This document shows positions 47,149-56,153 of a stretch of DNA of 64,000 nucleotides, in pieces; positions within the stretch are counted from its first letter, which is position 1, and the number at the start of each line of letters is the position of its first letter. This DNA is from Pseudomonas sp. N3-W (GTDB lineage: Bacteria; Pseudomonadota; Gammaproteobacteria; Pseudomonadales; Pseudomonadaceae). Location: assembly GCF_024970185.1 (NCBI RefSeq), contig NZ_CP103965.1, positions 2,352,001 to 2,416,000 on the forward strand, read 5' to 3'. The position numbers and the translations under genes are program-made. Below the pieces are notes generated by a model that was given only the letters and a program-made list of their open reading frames with translations, ran no database searches and was not told where the DNA came from.

Positions 47149-47640
47149 TCAGAAAAGGTTTTTCGCCATCTCCGAAGTCGCCTTCCACCCCAGCTGTTGA
47201 TACACAGGCTTGCCAACCTCGGTGGCGTGCAGCACGGCAAAACTCACGCCGCGTCGGGCAAATTCGGCTTCGGCGAGTTGCATCAGGCTCGACGCCAGAC
47301 CCCGGCGGCGGTAGGCGGGGTCGACGAAAACGTTGAGCACGTAGCCGCGTTGATCGAGGGTTGGATGGGCAGGGTGTGGCGGCCATTCAATGCTCATCAG
47401 GCCTATCGCGGCGGCAGGTCGGTCGGCGTCCATCAGCGCGAAACCGTAATAGCGGCCATCTTCCAGCCGCTGCTGCAGCCAGGGCCGGAAATGCTCGGTC
47501 ATCACCTGCAGCGTCGCCGGGTCGCCACCGGCTTCAAGGAACATCGTTTCTCGTTGTTCGCAGATCATTTCAAGATCGCCTGGCGCAAGGTGGCGGGGCG
47601 TCAATCCGGAAAAATCGAGGTTGCCGGGTATCTCGTTCAT
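47149..47640 (-). CDS. GNAT-family N-acetyltransferase
   Basis: 163 residues from ATG 47640. The acetyl-CoA loop AYRRRGLASSLM follows strand YVLNVFVDP; ending PVYQQLGWKATSEM. Substrate not inferable. The longer open frame upstream crosses the intergenic region and into the RidA gene and is not used. Confidence 0.86.
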   Translation of the reverse strand: MNEIPGNLDFSGLTPRHLAPGDLEMICEQRETMFLEAGGDPATLQVMTEHFRPWLQQRLEDGRYYGFALMDADRPAAAIGLMSIEWPPHPAHPTLDQRGYVLNVFVDPAYRRRGLASSLMQLAEAEFARRGVSFAVLHATEVGKPVYQQLGWKATSEMAKNLF

Positions 47641-47841
47641 GGCCTGTACCTGGGCGGAGCGAACGATAGTAGGGCAGTCAACGGCAGGTGCGTCAGGCAC
47701 AGATTGATGGAGAAAACGCCATACAGCCTGACGGTGAGACGAGTAAACTGGCCGGCCCTGATTCCAGTCAGTGAAATCCCTTGGGGGAGCCGAGCTCAAC
47801 TGGCTGGTATTCGCCCCTACCCACTCAACCAAGAGACCCTC

Positions 47842-48222
47842 ATGGCAAACCACGACATCACCTTCACCCCCGATCCTGATGCGGACTCCATCTCTTCTGA
47901 CGTCGCCGGTTTCGGCGGTCTGCTGGTGTCCACGCAGATCCCGACCCGTGCCGACGGCAGCCTGGAACTGGGCGACATCACCCTGCAAAGCGAATGCACC
48001 TTGCAGGCGCTGAAGGCGGCGCTGGAACGCGCCGGCAGTTCCATGGACCGCATCTTGCACCTGACCATCTACCTCACCGACATGGCCGACCGCGCCGCCT
48101 TCAACGAGGTTTATAAACGCTTCTTCGCCAAACCGTGGCCAGTGCGCGCCGCTGTTGGCGTGGCCGCCCTGGCGGTTGAAGGCATGCGTGTTGAAGTGAC
48201 GGCGATGGCAGCCAAAGGCTGA
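47842..48222 (+). CDS. RidA-family protein
   Basis: 126 residues. The ligand-binding Arg102 (WPVRAAVGVAAL) and the acidic residue near the C-terminus (MRVEVTAMA) are present. RidA proteins deaminate reactive enamines; the N-terminal PDPDADSISSD segment is atypical, so it is one of the divergent subgroups. It is divergent from the GNAT gene. Confidence 0.87.
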   Translation: MANHDITFTPDPDADSISSDVAGFGGLLVSTQIPTRADGSLELGDITLQSECTLQALKAALERAGSSMDRILHLTIYLTDMADRAAFNEVYKRFFAKPWPVRAAVGVAALAVEGMRVEVTAMAAKG

Positions 48223-48228
48223 TAACGT

Positions 48229-49188
48229 TTACGGCTGGCGATCGGCAAGGTCTTCCAGCAGATCGGCTGACGGCACGAAAAACAGGCCCCCGGTGACCGC
48301 CGTGCTGAAATCCAGCAGGCGGTCATAGTTGCCCGCGGGCCTGCCGTCGAACATGTTCTCGAGCATCTGCTCCAGCGGCTGCGGCGAACGCGCATAGCCG
48401 ATGAAGAACGTGCCGAACTCCTTCGCGCCTGGCCGACCGAACGGCATGTTGTCGCGCAGGATTTTCACTTCCTTGCCGTCCTGGGTGATGGTCGTCAGGG
48501 CGCTGTGGGAATTGGTCGGCTTGACCTCGTCACCCAGTTCGATATCGGATAATTTCTTGCGCCCGATCACCCGCTCCTGTGCCTCGACGGACAATGCGTT
48601 CCAGGCGTCCATTTTGTGCAGGTACTTTTGCACCAGCACGTAGCTGCCGCCGCTGAATGACGGGTCTTCATCACCGATGATGGTGAAGTCGACCGCATGG
48701 CGCCCGACCGGGTTTTCGGTGCCGTCGACAAAACCGATGATGCTGCGCATGTCGAAATAGCGAAAGCCCTGGACCTCATCGACAACCGCCACTGCATCGC
48801 CCAGCGCCGACAGTAATTGCGTCGCCAGTTCGAAACACAGGTCCATCTGGTCGGCACGAATGTGCAGCAAAATGTCCCCCGACGTCGCAACGGCTCGACG
48901 ACCCGCTGGACCGAACTCGCGAAACGGGTGCAGCGATGCCGGGCGCGGGCTGCCGAACAACGTGTCCCAGGCGCTGGAGCCAAAGCCACAGACACACGAC
49001 AAATTGCCCAAGGGCACGCGCTTGCCGACTGATCGCACCAGGGCGGCGACGTCTGCGCACCAGCCCCGCACGGTGTTGGCGGCATCATCGCCGGGGGCCA
49101 GGGTGGCGACGATGAAAATCGCGCTGCTGGTGATCGGCTGGCAGACGGATTGCGGATCGAATACCGGGTTGGTCATGGGCGTTGTCAT
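48229..49188 (-). CDS. Dyp-type heme peroxidase
   Basis: 319 residues. The distal motif GXXDG is GFVDGTENP, with the proximal His in PTNSHSALTTI and the heme-facing Arg in the DNMPFGRPGAKEFGTFFIGY segment. It oxidises dyes or phenolics with H2O2; no encapsulin or export signal is adjacent. Convergent with ridA by 6 bases. Confidence 0.92.
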   Translation of the reverse strand: MTTPMTNPVFDPQSVCQPITSSAIFIVATLAPGDDAANTVRGWCADVAALVRSVGKRVPLGNLSCVCGFGSSAWDTLFGSPRPASLHPFREFGPAGRRAVATSGDILLHIRADQMDLCFELATQLLSALGDAVAVVDEVQGFRYFDMRSIIGFVDGTENPVGRHAVDFTIIGDEDPSFSGGSYVLVQKYLHKMDAWNALSVEAQERVIGRKKLSDIELGDEVKPTNSHSALTTITQDGKEVKILRDNMPFGRPGAKEFGTFFIGYARSPQPLEQMLENMFDGRPAGNYDRLLDFSTAVTGGLFFVPSADLLEDLADRQP

Positions 49189-49260
49189 TGATCATCATTC
49201 CACAAGGGCAGAGCGGGGTTGCAAGACAGTAGCAGACAACGGCTGGGCGACTGAAGCCAG

Positions 49261-49530
49261 TCACCCCAGCTGCTTGAGCCGGACATGCGCCACCAGATAA
49301 TCCAGAAACACCCGGACCCGCAACGGCATCGGCGCGCCCTGGCCGAGAAACACCGCAGCTTTCTGGCCACCAACCGCGAACTGTCCAGCGGTCCGTGACG
49401 GATCGCCACGTCCGTGCGTTCCTGCACCAGATTGACCACCTGATCGGTCAGCGCAATGTCGATTTCGATACCGCTGTAGCGGGCCAGAAATTCCGGGATC
49501 AGCGGCAACAGCTGCCGCTGACGCTGGCCC
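49261..49530 (-). pseudogene. remnant of a LysR-family regulator (effector domain pieces)
   Basis: Reading from about 49530 down: LLPLIPEFLARYSGIEIDIA, then QERTDVAIRHGPLDSSRLVARK, the first strands of a LysR effector domain. After that the frame shifts and the ending VFLGQGAPMPLRVRVFLDYL, then VAHVRLKQLG and a stop (49261-49263) follows, which is the usual LysR C-terminus. The DNA-binding domain and about 100 middle residues are missing. Not functional. Confidence 0.82.
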
Positions 49531-49766
49531 GGCACATGCCCGATAAAGCCGCGCTATGGCGTGAAATCGCCTAACGGCATCAACTGGTTCAGCCGGATCT
49601 GGCCAAACTGGTGGGCTGGGGCTTTGGCGACTTCATCTTCCACACCGAGTCGGATGTCATCTCGGACCTGAACAAAATCTACCGCTATGGCTTCACTGAA
49701 CGAGTCGATTCGAAAGCGTCACTGTTTGCGGCACTCGACAGCCTCAAGCAGCAACGGGTGATTCCT
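49524..49766 (+). pseudogene. 3' remnant of an SDR-family oxidoreductase
   Basis: In the plus strand, frame of 49542: LARHMPDKAALWREIA, then a TAA (49569-49571) where Gln is expected, then RHQLVQPDLAKLVGWGFGDF and DVISDLNKIYRYGFTERVDS, ending LKQQRVIP. This is the C-terminus of a short-chain dehydrogenase. The N-terminal three-quarters is gone. Its 5' side meets the LysR remnant back-to-back, so one deletion removed both genes' 5' ends and the promoter between them. Confidence 0.78.
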
Positions 49767-49853
49767 TGGGTCGCCGTCAGTCAGCGCCGCTCTGGCGGCG
49801 CTTGCCTGCCAACTATCATCAAAGCCACTTTCATGAAGAAGGCGGGCACTGCC

Positions 49854-50258
49854 ATGAAGACTGAAGCAAAGGACGACCAGCAGAGCGCGTCTGCCACGGC
49901 GCTCATCGACGCAAAAATCGCCGAACTGAATGACTGGCGTGGCAAGACCCTGGCCCGGGTCCGCGCACTGGTCAGGCAGGCGGACCCCGAGGTGATCGAG
50001 GAAGTGAAGTGGCGGGGCGTGCCGGTGTGGTCGCACGGCGGCATCATCTGTACCGGCGAAACTTACAAGCAGGTGGTGAAGATGACCTTCGCCAAGGGCG
50101 CTGCGCTGGACGACCCGACGGGTTTGTTCAACTCCAGCCTGGAAGGCAATACCCGGCGCGCCATTGATATTCATGAAGGCGAGGACATTGACGAGCAGGC
50201 GTTGCTGGCGCTGGTTCGCGCCGCCATCGCGCTCAACACGTCGCGGCGGCGCGGCTGA
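49854..50258 (+). CDS. DUF1801-domain protein
   Basis: 134 residues from ATG 49854 (AAGG 9-10 bases upstream; an ATG at 49833 is an alternative). The family pattern is VEWKWRG-like VIEEVKWRGVPVWSHGGIIC and KMTFAKGAALDDP, with RRAIDIHEGEDID at the end. DUF1801 proteins (YdhG-like) have no established function. The gene follows the pseudogene region directly. Confidence 0.82.
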   Translation: MKTEAKDDQQSASATALIDAKIAELNDWRGKTLARVRALVRQADPEVIEEVKWRGVPVWSHGGIICTGETYKQVVKMTFAKGAALDDPTGLFNSSLEGNTRRAIDIHEGEDIDEQALLALVRAAIALNTSRRRG

Positions 50259-50373
50259 GTGCTCGCTGCTGGCTATCGGCGGACTTGACGTTTCACGGGG
50301 TTAAATGGGACAAGGTGTTCGGCCTGGATGGAAACATTGGGTAACAAATAGGACAAAGGACGACCTGCCGAAC

Positions 50374-51393
50374 ATGAAAACCCTATTGTGTCTGCTGATC
50401 GCCATCGGTGTCGGCTCTGCGCTGCAATATGTCGGCGTGCCCCATGGCCTGTTGCTGGGCTCGATACTCAGCACTGCGTTGATCGTCAGCAACCTGCCTG
50501 TGGCGCCCTCGGTGCGTTATGGGCTTGGCTACGTGCAAATCGTCCTGGGCATCGCCACCGGTCTGATGTTCGAGGCGTGGGACAGCCGTACCGTCGCCGC
50601 GCTGTTGCCCAGTCTGGGGTTTTTGCTGGTCTGCCTGACCGCGCAGATGGCCATGGCCGGTTTCTGGCTGTTCCGGGTCTCGGGCTGGAATGGCAAGGAT
50701 GCGCTGCTGGCCGTCTACCCCGGTGCACTGGCAGCGGTATTCGATTTGCTGGAATCGGAGCAGGCGTCCAGCAAGGTGATTGTCGTGCACCTGGTGCGCT
50801 TGCTGTCGATCACCTTGCTGGTCAGCTTTTGCATTGCCGGGCCGGCCGATGTGGCGCTGGTCGAGAGCAGCCCGCTGGCGCTCGACATCGGGCTGACGGT
50901 GTTGGCGTTGATGGTCTTTTGCATTGTCGTCGGCCGCTTGCTGTTGCGGGTCGGCGTGCCGGCACCGTTCATGTTGACCGCCATCGTGGCCACGGGCATC
51001 TGCGTCAAGTCGGGTTATCTCCAGGGCTTTCACATGCCGCCATGGAGCGTCGATTTTGCCTCGGTCATTCTCGGCGTGCTGATCGGCTCGAAATTCAAGG
51101 ACATTTCCCTGGCCGAGCTGTGGCGCCATGGGCGAGCAGGGGTGATGGCCGTCGGCGTGATGTTGCTGATTGCCGCCGCGTTTGCCGCCGTCGCCAGCCG
51201 GGTGCTGGGCAGCGATGCCCTGACGTTGTGGATGGCGTACATGCCCGGCGCCATCGAGACCATTGCCATTGTTGCCTTCGGCGGCGGGCTGAACGTGGTG
51301 TTTATCCTGTCTCATCACCTGGTGCGGATGGTGGTGTTGCACTTTGCCCCGGCCTTTCTGGTTCAGGCGCGACGCTGGCGGGAAAGTGCCTGA
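50374..51393 (+). CDS. AbrB-family (duplicated) membrane transporter
   Basis: 339 residues, about ten membrane segments in two similar halves (GVGSALQYVGVPHGLLLGSI and the later VPAPFMLTAIVATGICVKSG are the repeat signatures). E. coli AbrB regulates or transports in the aidB region; substrates are uncertain. Start at 50374; the upstream frame is not conserved. The MFS gene follows 42 bases later on the same strand, so the two may be co-transcribed. Confidence 0.83.
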   Translation: MKTLLCLLIAIGVGSALQYVGVPHGLLLGSILSTALIVSNLPVAPSVRYGLGYVQIVLGIATGLMFEAWDSRTVAALLPSLGFLLVCLTAQMAMAGFWLFRVSGWNGKDALLAVYPGALAAVFDLLESEQASSKVIVVHLVRLLSITLLVSFCIAGPADVALVESSPLALDIGLTVLALMVFCIVVGRLLLRVGVPAPFMLTAIVATGICVKSGYLQGFHMPPWSVDFASVILGVLIGSKFKDISLAELWRHGRAGVMAVGVMLLIAAAFAAVASRVLGSDALTLWMAYMPGAIETIAIVAFGGGLNVVFILSHHLVRMVVLHFAPAFLVQARRWRESA

Positions 51394-51435
51394 GTTCATC
51401 GCCTCCTTCAATAACGCCTGGTAGTCGCTCGCACC

Positions 51436-52659
51436 ATGACTCATCTGAACAGCGAAATCCCCTTTCAAGACGCGCCGCCCGCCGAAGCGTCTGCGCGCCG
51501 CCGCTCGCTGATAGCGGCCTGCAGTGCCCACGCCGTGCACGACGGTTTGACCGACTTGATCTACGTGTTGCTGCCGATCTGGCAGCTGCAGTTCGGCCTG
51601 AGCTACGCACAGATCGGGCTGCTGCGCGGCGCCTATTCGGGGACGATGGCCAGCTTCCAGCTGCTGGCCAGTCGCGCCGCCAAACGCTGGGGGCGCACGC
51701 GCATGCTGATCGGCGGCACGCTGCTGACGGGGGTGGCGTATCTGCTGGCGGGCCAGGCTGGCGGGTTAGTCATGCTGTTGCTGGCGCTGATGCTCGGTGG
51801 GTTGGGCGCCAGTACCCAGCATCCGCTGGCATCGTCGATGGTCAGCGATACGTTTGAGGCGGGCGGCGGGGTCAAGGAGGCGTTGTCGCAATACAACTTT
51901 GCCGGCGACATCGGCAAGACGCTTGTCCCGGCCATGGTCGGCTTGTTGCTGACCGTCGTCAGCTGGCGCGCCAGTGTGTCGCTGATGGGCTTGCTCGGTT
52001 TGGCAGCGGCGAGGTTGCTGTGGTGGCTGATGCCGGCGCGCAATGGGTCGGCGGTTCATCTGAAAAAGTCCGCCAGCGTGAGCGCACATGATTCTGTTGG
52101 TGGCCTGCGTGCGTTGCTGCTGACCGGGGTACTGGACAGCGCAGTGCGCATGGGCTTTCTCACGTTTCTGCCGTTTTTGTTGACCAACAAAGGCGCGGGC
52201 ACGGCGGGTATCGGCCTGGCGTTGGCGCTGCTGTTTGTCGGCGGCGCATTCGGCAAGTTGCTGTGCGGCTATCTGGGCGCGCGCATCGGCATGATGAAGA
52301 CGGTGTGGCTGACCGAGTCGATGACGGCGCTGCTGATCGTGTCGGCGGTGTACCTGCCGCTGACCGGGGTGATGGTGATGTTGCCGCTGTTGGGGCTGGC
52401 GTTGAATGGCACCTCGTCGGTGCTGTATGGCGTGGTGCCGGATTTATCCAGTGCTGAAAAACGCGAGCATGCTTTTGCACTGTTCTATACGGGCACGATC
52501 GGCGGTGGCGCGCTGGCGCCGGTGGTGTTTGGACGGCTGGGGGATGCGACCGGGATTGCGCTGGCGGTGATGACGCTGGCGGCGATTTTATTGCTGACGT
52601 TGCCGTTGTCGTGGTGGGTGCAGCGGGCGCTGGATCGTCCGGCCCATCTTGCTGGGTAA
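51436..52659 (+). CDS. MFS transporter, Fsr-like
   Basis: 407 residues, 12 membrane segments, with the HAVHDGLTDLIYVLLPIWQ N-terminal segment typical of the fosmidomycin-resistance (Fsr) group and RAAKRWGRTRMLIGG for loop 2-3. Function as a drug or metabolite exporter is probable; substrate unknown. Ends at the start of the REP array. Confidence 0.85.
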   Translation: MTHLNSEIPFQDAPPAEASARRRSLIAACSAHAVHDGLTDLIYVLLPIWQLQFGLSYAQIGLLRGAYSGTMASFQLLASRAAKRWGRTRMLIGGTLLTGVAYLLAGQAGGLVMLLLALMLGGLGASTQHPLASSMVSDTFEAGGGVKEALSQYNFAGDIGKTLVPAMVGLLLTVVSWRASVSLMGLLGLAAARLLWWLMPARNGSAVHLKKSASVSAHDSVGGLRALLLTGVLDSAVRMGFLTFLPFLLTNKGAGTAGIGLALALLFVGGAFGKLLCGYLGARIGMMKTVWLTESMTALLIVSAVYLPLTGVMVMLPLLGLALNGTSSVLYGVVPDLSSAEKREHAFALFYTGTIGGGALAPVVFGRLGDATGIALAVMTLAAILLLTLPLSWWVQRALDRPAHLAG

Positions 52660-52670
52660 ACACCAAACCT

Positions 52671-53431
52671 GTGGGAGCGAGCTTGCTCGCGAAGACGGCA
52701 TATCAGTCGATATCGATGGCGTCTGACACTCCGCTATCGCGAGCAAGCTCGCTCCCACAGGGTTCTTCGGTGTATGCAAATGCTGTGTATGGCGCTGAAT
52801 CATTGTGGGAGCGAGCTTGCTCGCGAAGACGGCATGTCAGTCAACATTGATGGTGTCTGACACTCTGCTATCGCGAGCAAGCTCGCTCCCACAGGTTTTT
52901 TTGGTGTATGCAGATGTTGTGTATGGCGCTGAATCATTGTGGGAGCGAGCTTGCTCGCGAAGACGGCATGTCAGTCGACATTGGTGACGTCTGACACTCC
53001 GCTATCGCGAGCAAGCTCGCTCCCACAGGTTTCTTTGGTGTATGCAAAGGTTGTGTATGGCGCTGAACCTTTGTGGGCGCGAGCCTGCTCGCGAAGACGG
53101 TGTGTCAGCCGACACTGGTGGTGTCTGACACTCCGCTATCGCGAGCAGGCTCACTCCCACAGGTTTCTTTGGTGTATGCAGATGTTGTGTATGGCGCTGA
53201 ACCATTGTGGGAGCGAGCTTGCTCGCGAAGACGGTGTGGTAGTCAACATTGGTGGTGTCTGACACTCGCTATCGCGAGCAAGCTCGCTCCCACAGGTTTC
53301 TTTGGTGTATGCACATGCTGTGTATGGCGCTGAACCATTGTGGGAGCGAGCTTGCTCGCGAAGACGGTGTGTCAGCCGACATTGGTGGTGTCTGACACTC
53401 TGCTATCGCGAGCAAGCTCGCTCCCACAGGG
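52671..53431. repeat. six-unit REP array (134-bp period)
   Basis: Six direct units starting at 52671, 52805, 52939, 53073, 53207 and 53340. Each has two inverted REPs around a spacer containing GTCAG...GTCTGACACT, followed by a conserved linker CTTTGGTGTATGCA-GATGTTGTGTATGGCGCTGAA. REP arms vary between TTGCTCGCG and CTGCTCGCG (unit 4). This fills 52660-53462, between the MFS gene and the convergent lyase gene; there is no gene inside. Confidence 0.95.
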
Positions 53432-53462
53432 TTTATGGTGGGTTCACGTTACGCGTTCAGCA

Positions 53463-54641
53463 TCAAATTTTCGCCAACGCCTGCGCCAGATCTGCGCGCA
53501 GATCCTCCACGTCCTCAACCCCCACCGACAACCGCACCAGTGCATCACCGATGCCCAGTTGTGCACGGGTGTCTGCCGGGATGGTGGCGTGGGTCATGAT
53601 TGCCGGGTGCTCGATCAGGCTTTCCACGCCGCCCAGACTCTCGGCCAGGGCAAAGATCTGCACGTTTTCGAGGAAGCGCCGGGCGCCGGCCAGGTCGCTG
53701 TTCAGGTCCAGCGAAATCATCCCGCCGAATCCGCGCATCTGCCGTTTCGCCAGCTCATGCTGCGGGTGCGATTGCAGGCCCGGGTAGTAGACGCGTGCCA
53801 CTTGCGGCTGCTGTTCCAGCCACTGCGCCAATTCCAGCGCGTTGCTGCAATGACGTTCCATGCGCAGCGCCAGGGTCTTTACGCCACGCAAGGTCAGGAA
53901 GGCGTCGAACGGCCCGGAAATCGCGCCGACGGCGTTTTGCAGGAAGCCCAGGCGTTCGGCCAGATCGGCGTTTTGCCCGACCACTGCGATACCGCCGATC
54001 ACGTCAGAGTGACCGTTCAGGTACTTGGTGGTCGAGTGCAACACGATGTCGAAACCGAGCTCCAGCGGACGCTGGGTCCACGGGCTGGCGAAGGTGTTGT
54101 CGGCCACGCAGATGATCCCGCGATCACGGCAGATACGGGCGATGGCGGCGAGGTCGGACAGGCTCAGCAGGGGATTGGTCGGTGTTTCGACCATGACCAT
54201 GCGCGTGTCGTCCTGCAACGCGGCTTCGAACGCGTTCAGGTCCGTCAGGTCGACGAAGCTGAAACGGTGCCCGGCGCTGCGTCGGCGGACTTTGTCGAAC
54301 AGGCGGAACGAGCCGCCATACAAATCGTTGCCGGAAACGATATGCGAGCCGGCATCGAGCAGTTCGAGCACGGTGGAGATCGTCGCCAGACCCGAGGCGA
54401 ACGCGAACGCCTGGGTGCCGCCTTCAAGGTCGGCCACGCAGCGCTCCAGGGCGAAACGCGTCGGGTTATGCGAGCGTCCGTAGTCGAAGCCTTTATGCAC
54501 GCCGGGGCTCTGCTGCAAATAGGTGGAGTTGGCGTAGATGGGTGGCATCAGCGCACCGGTCGTCGGGTCTGGCACCTGGCCTGCGTGGATCACCCGTGTG
54601 GCAAAGGCTTGTGGGGCGCCGGTTTTATTGTGCTGACTCAT
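53463..54641 (-). CDS. cystathionine gamma-lyase/synthase-type PLP enzyme
   Basis: 392 residues, Cys/Met-metabolism PLP family. PLP Lys206 in STTKYLNGHSD; FDYGRSHNPTR binds the phosphate from the neighbouring subunit. Because it overlaps cystathionine beta-synthase by ATGA, the likely reaction is cystathionine to cysteine, completing reverse transsulfuration (Met to Cys). Gamma-lyase, gamma-synthase and beta-lyase are hard to separate by sequence, so the context decides. Confidence 0.88.
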   Translation of the reverse strand: MSQHNKTGAPQAFATRVIHAGQVPDPTTGALMPPIYANSTYLQQSPGVHKGFDYGRSHNPTRFALERCVADLEGGTQAFAFASGLATISTVLELLDAGSHIVSGNDLYGGSFRLFDKVRRRSAGHRFSFVDLTDLNAFEAALQDDTRMVMVETPTNPLLSLSDLAAIARICRDRGIICVADNTFASPWTQRPLELGFDIVLHSTTKYLNGHSDVIGGIAVVGQNADLAERLGFLQNAVGAISGPFDAFLTLRGVKTLALRMERHCSNALELAQWLEQQPQVARVYYPGLQSHPQHELAKRQMRGFGGMISLDLNSDLAGARRFLENVQIFALAESLGGVESLIEHPAIMTHATIPADTRAQLGIGDALVRLSVGVEDVEDLRADLAQALAKI

Positions 54642-56014
54642 CCAAGGGATCTCCGTAAGTGATTGAGCAGGTCGAAGCGGGTAATCAAACCGTGGAAGCC
54701 TGAGGCGTCGGCGATGAACGCCACCAGTCCTCGGTCGAGTTCCGCTTGCAGTGTCGCCAGGCTGGCGCTCGGCGGCAGGGTTTGCAACTTGTCGGTCATG
54801 ACGCTGGCCACGTTCGAGCGAAAATGCGAAGCGTCTTTATGCACGCCCAGCAGGATATCGGATTCGTCGATCACCCCGACCAGTGTCTGCCCGTCTACCA
54901 GCACTGGCAATTGTGATACGTCCGCCAGGCGCATGCGCTGGAAGGCGGTGAGCAGGGTATCCTCGGGGCCGACGCTGATCACCCGGCCGTCCTCGAAGCG
55001 GCGCGAGATCAGGTCGCGCAGGTCGCCGTAGCGCTTGTATTGCAGCAGGCCCTGATCGTTCATCCACTGGTCGTTATAGACCTTGGACAGGTAGCGGGTG
55101 CCGGTGTCGCAGACGAAGGTGACCACGCGTTTGGGCTCGGTCTGTTCGCGGCAATAACGCAGCGCCGCCGCCAGCAGGGTGCCGGTGGACGAGCCGCCGA
55201 GAATGCCTTCGGCGCGCAGCAGTTGGCGGGCGTGATCGAAGCTTTCTTGATCGCTGATCGAATAGGCGTGGCGCACGCTGGACAGGTCGGCAATGGAAGG
55301 AATGAAGTCCTCGCCGATGCCTTCCACTGCCCAGGAACCGGCGCTGCCGACGGTGCCGCTGCGGCTGTACTCGGCCATCACCGAACCGATCGGGTCGGCC
55401 AGCACCATTTCCAGTTCCGGCTGCACGCGTTTGAAAAAACGGGTCAGGCCGGTGAGGGTGCCGGCCGAACCGACGCCGACGACAATGGCGTCCAGATCGT
55501 GATGGGTCTGGGCCCAGATTTCGGGCGCGGTGCTGGTTTCGTGGGCTAGCGGGTTGGCCGGGTTGTTGAACTGATCGGCGAAGAACGCGCCGGGAATTTC
55601 TGCGGCCAGGCGTGCGGCCACGTCCTGATAATAATCGGGATGGCCCTTGCCGACGTCGGAGCGGGTGATGTGCACCTCGGCGCCCATGGCCTTGAGGTGC
55701 AGGACTTTTTCGGTGGACATCTTGTCCGGTACGACCAGCACTACCCGATAGCCCTTGGCCCGGCCAACCAGCGCCAGACCCAGACCGGTGTTGCCGGCCG
55801 TGGCTTCAACAATGGTGCCACCGGGTTGCAGGCGGCCATCGCGTTCGGCGGCGTCGATCATCGCCAGACCGATGCGGTCCTTGATCGAGCCGCCGGGGTT
55901 CTGTGATTCGAGCTTGAGAAACAGCGTGCAGGGGCCGGTATCAAAGCGGCTGACGCGCACCAGTGGCGTATTGCCGATCAGTTCGAGCACCGCCGGGCGG
56001 GTAGCGTTATTCAT
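54638..56014 (-). CDS. cbs: cystathionine beta-synthase
   Basis: 458 residues. N-terminal PLP domain with Lys45 in NPGGSIKDR and the substrate loop TAGNTGLGLA; two C-terminal CBS domains (VSQLPVLVDGQTLVGVIDES and LVAFIADASGFHGLITRF). Unlike the human enzyme there is no heme-binding N-terminus. It joins serine and homocysteine. First gene of the two-gene operon, its promoter in 56015-56153. Confidence 0.93.
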   Translation of the reverse strand: MNNATRPAVLELIGNTPLVRVSRFDTGPCTLFLKLESQNPGGSIKDRIGLAMIDAAERDGRLQPGGTIVEATAGNTGLGLALVGRAKGYRVVLVVPDKMSTEKVLHLKAMGAEVHITRSDVGKGHPDYYQDVAARLAAEIPGAFFADQFNNPANPLAHETSTAPEIWAQTHHDLDAIVVGVGSAGTLTGLTRFFKRVQPELEMVLADPIGSVMAEYSRSGTVGSAGSWAVEGIGEDFIPSIADLSSVRHAYSISDQESFDHARQLLRAEGILGGSSTGTLLAAALRYCREQTEPKRVVTFVCDTGTRYLSKVYNDQWMNDQGLLQYKRYGDLRDLISRRFEDGRVISVGPEDTLLTAFQRMRLADVSQLPVLVDGQTLVGVIDESDILLGVHKDASHFRSNVASVMTDKLQTLPPSASLATLQAELDRGLVAFIADASGFHGLITRFDLLNHLRRSLG

Positions 56015-56153
56015 GTCGTGTCCTTACTATGAAAAATCGTCGCTTCGACCATAGGCCTTGATTGCGTTGGCTGCAACTTGTGGAACCAGACGGTCAAGGA
56101 TTGAACATCATAGAACCCTGTGGGAGCGAGCTTGTAGTGTTTGGTCCGCTGGG

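Noticed and set aside
52671..53431. CRISPR array
   Set aside because: Repeats at regular spacing suggest it, but the spacers are themselves conserved, the repeats are long inverted REPs, and there are no cas genes.
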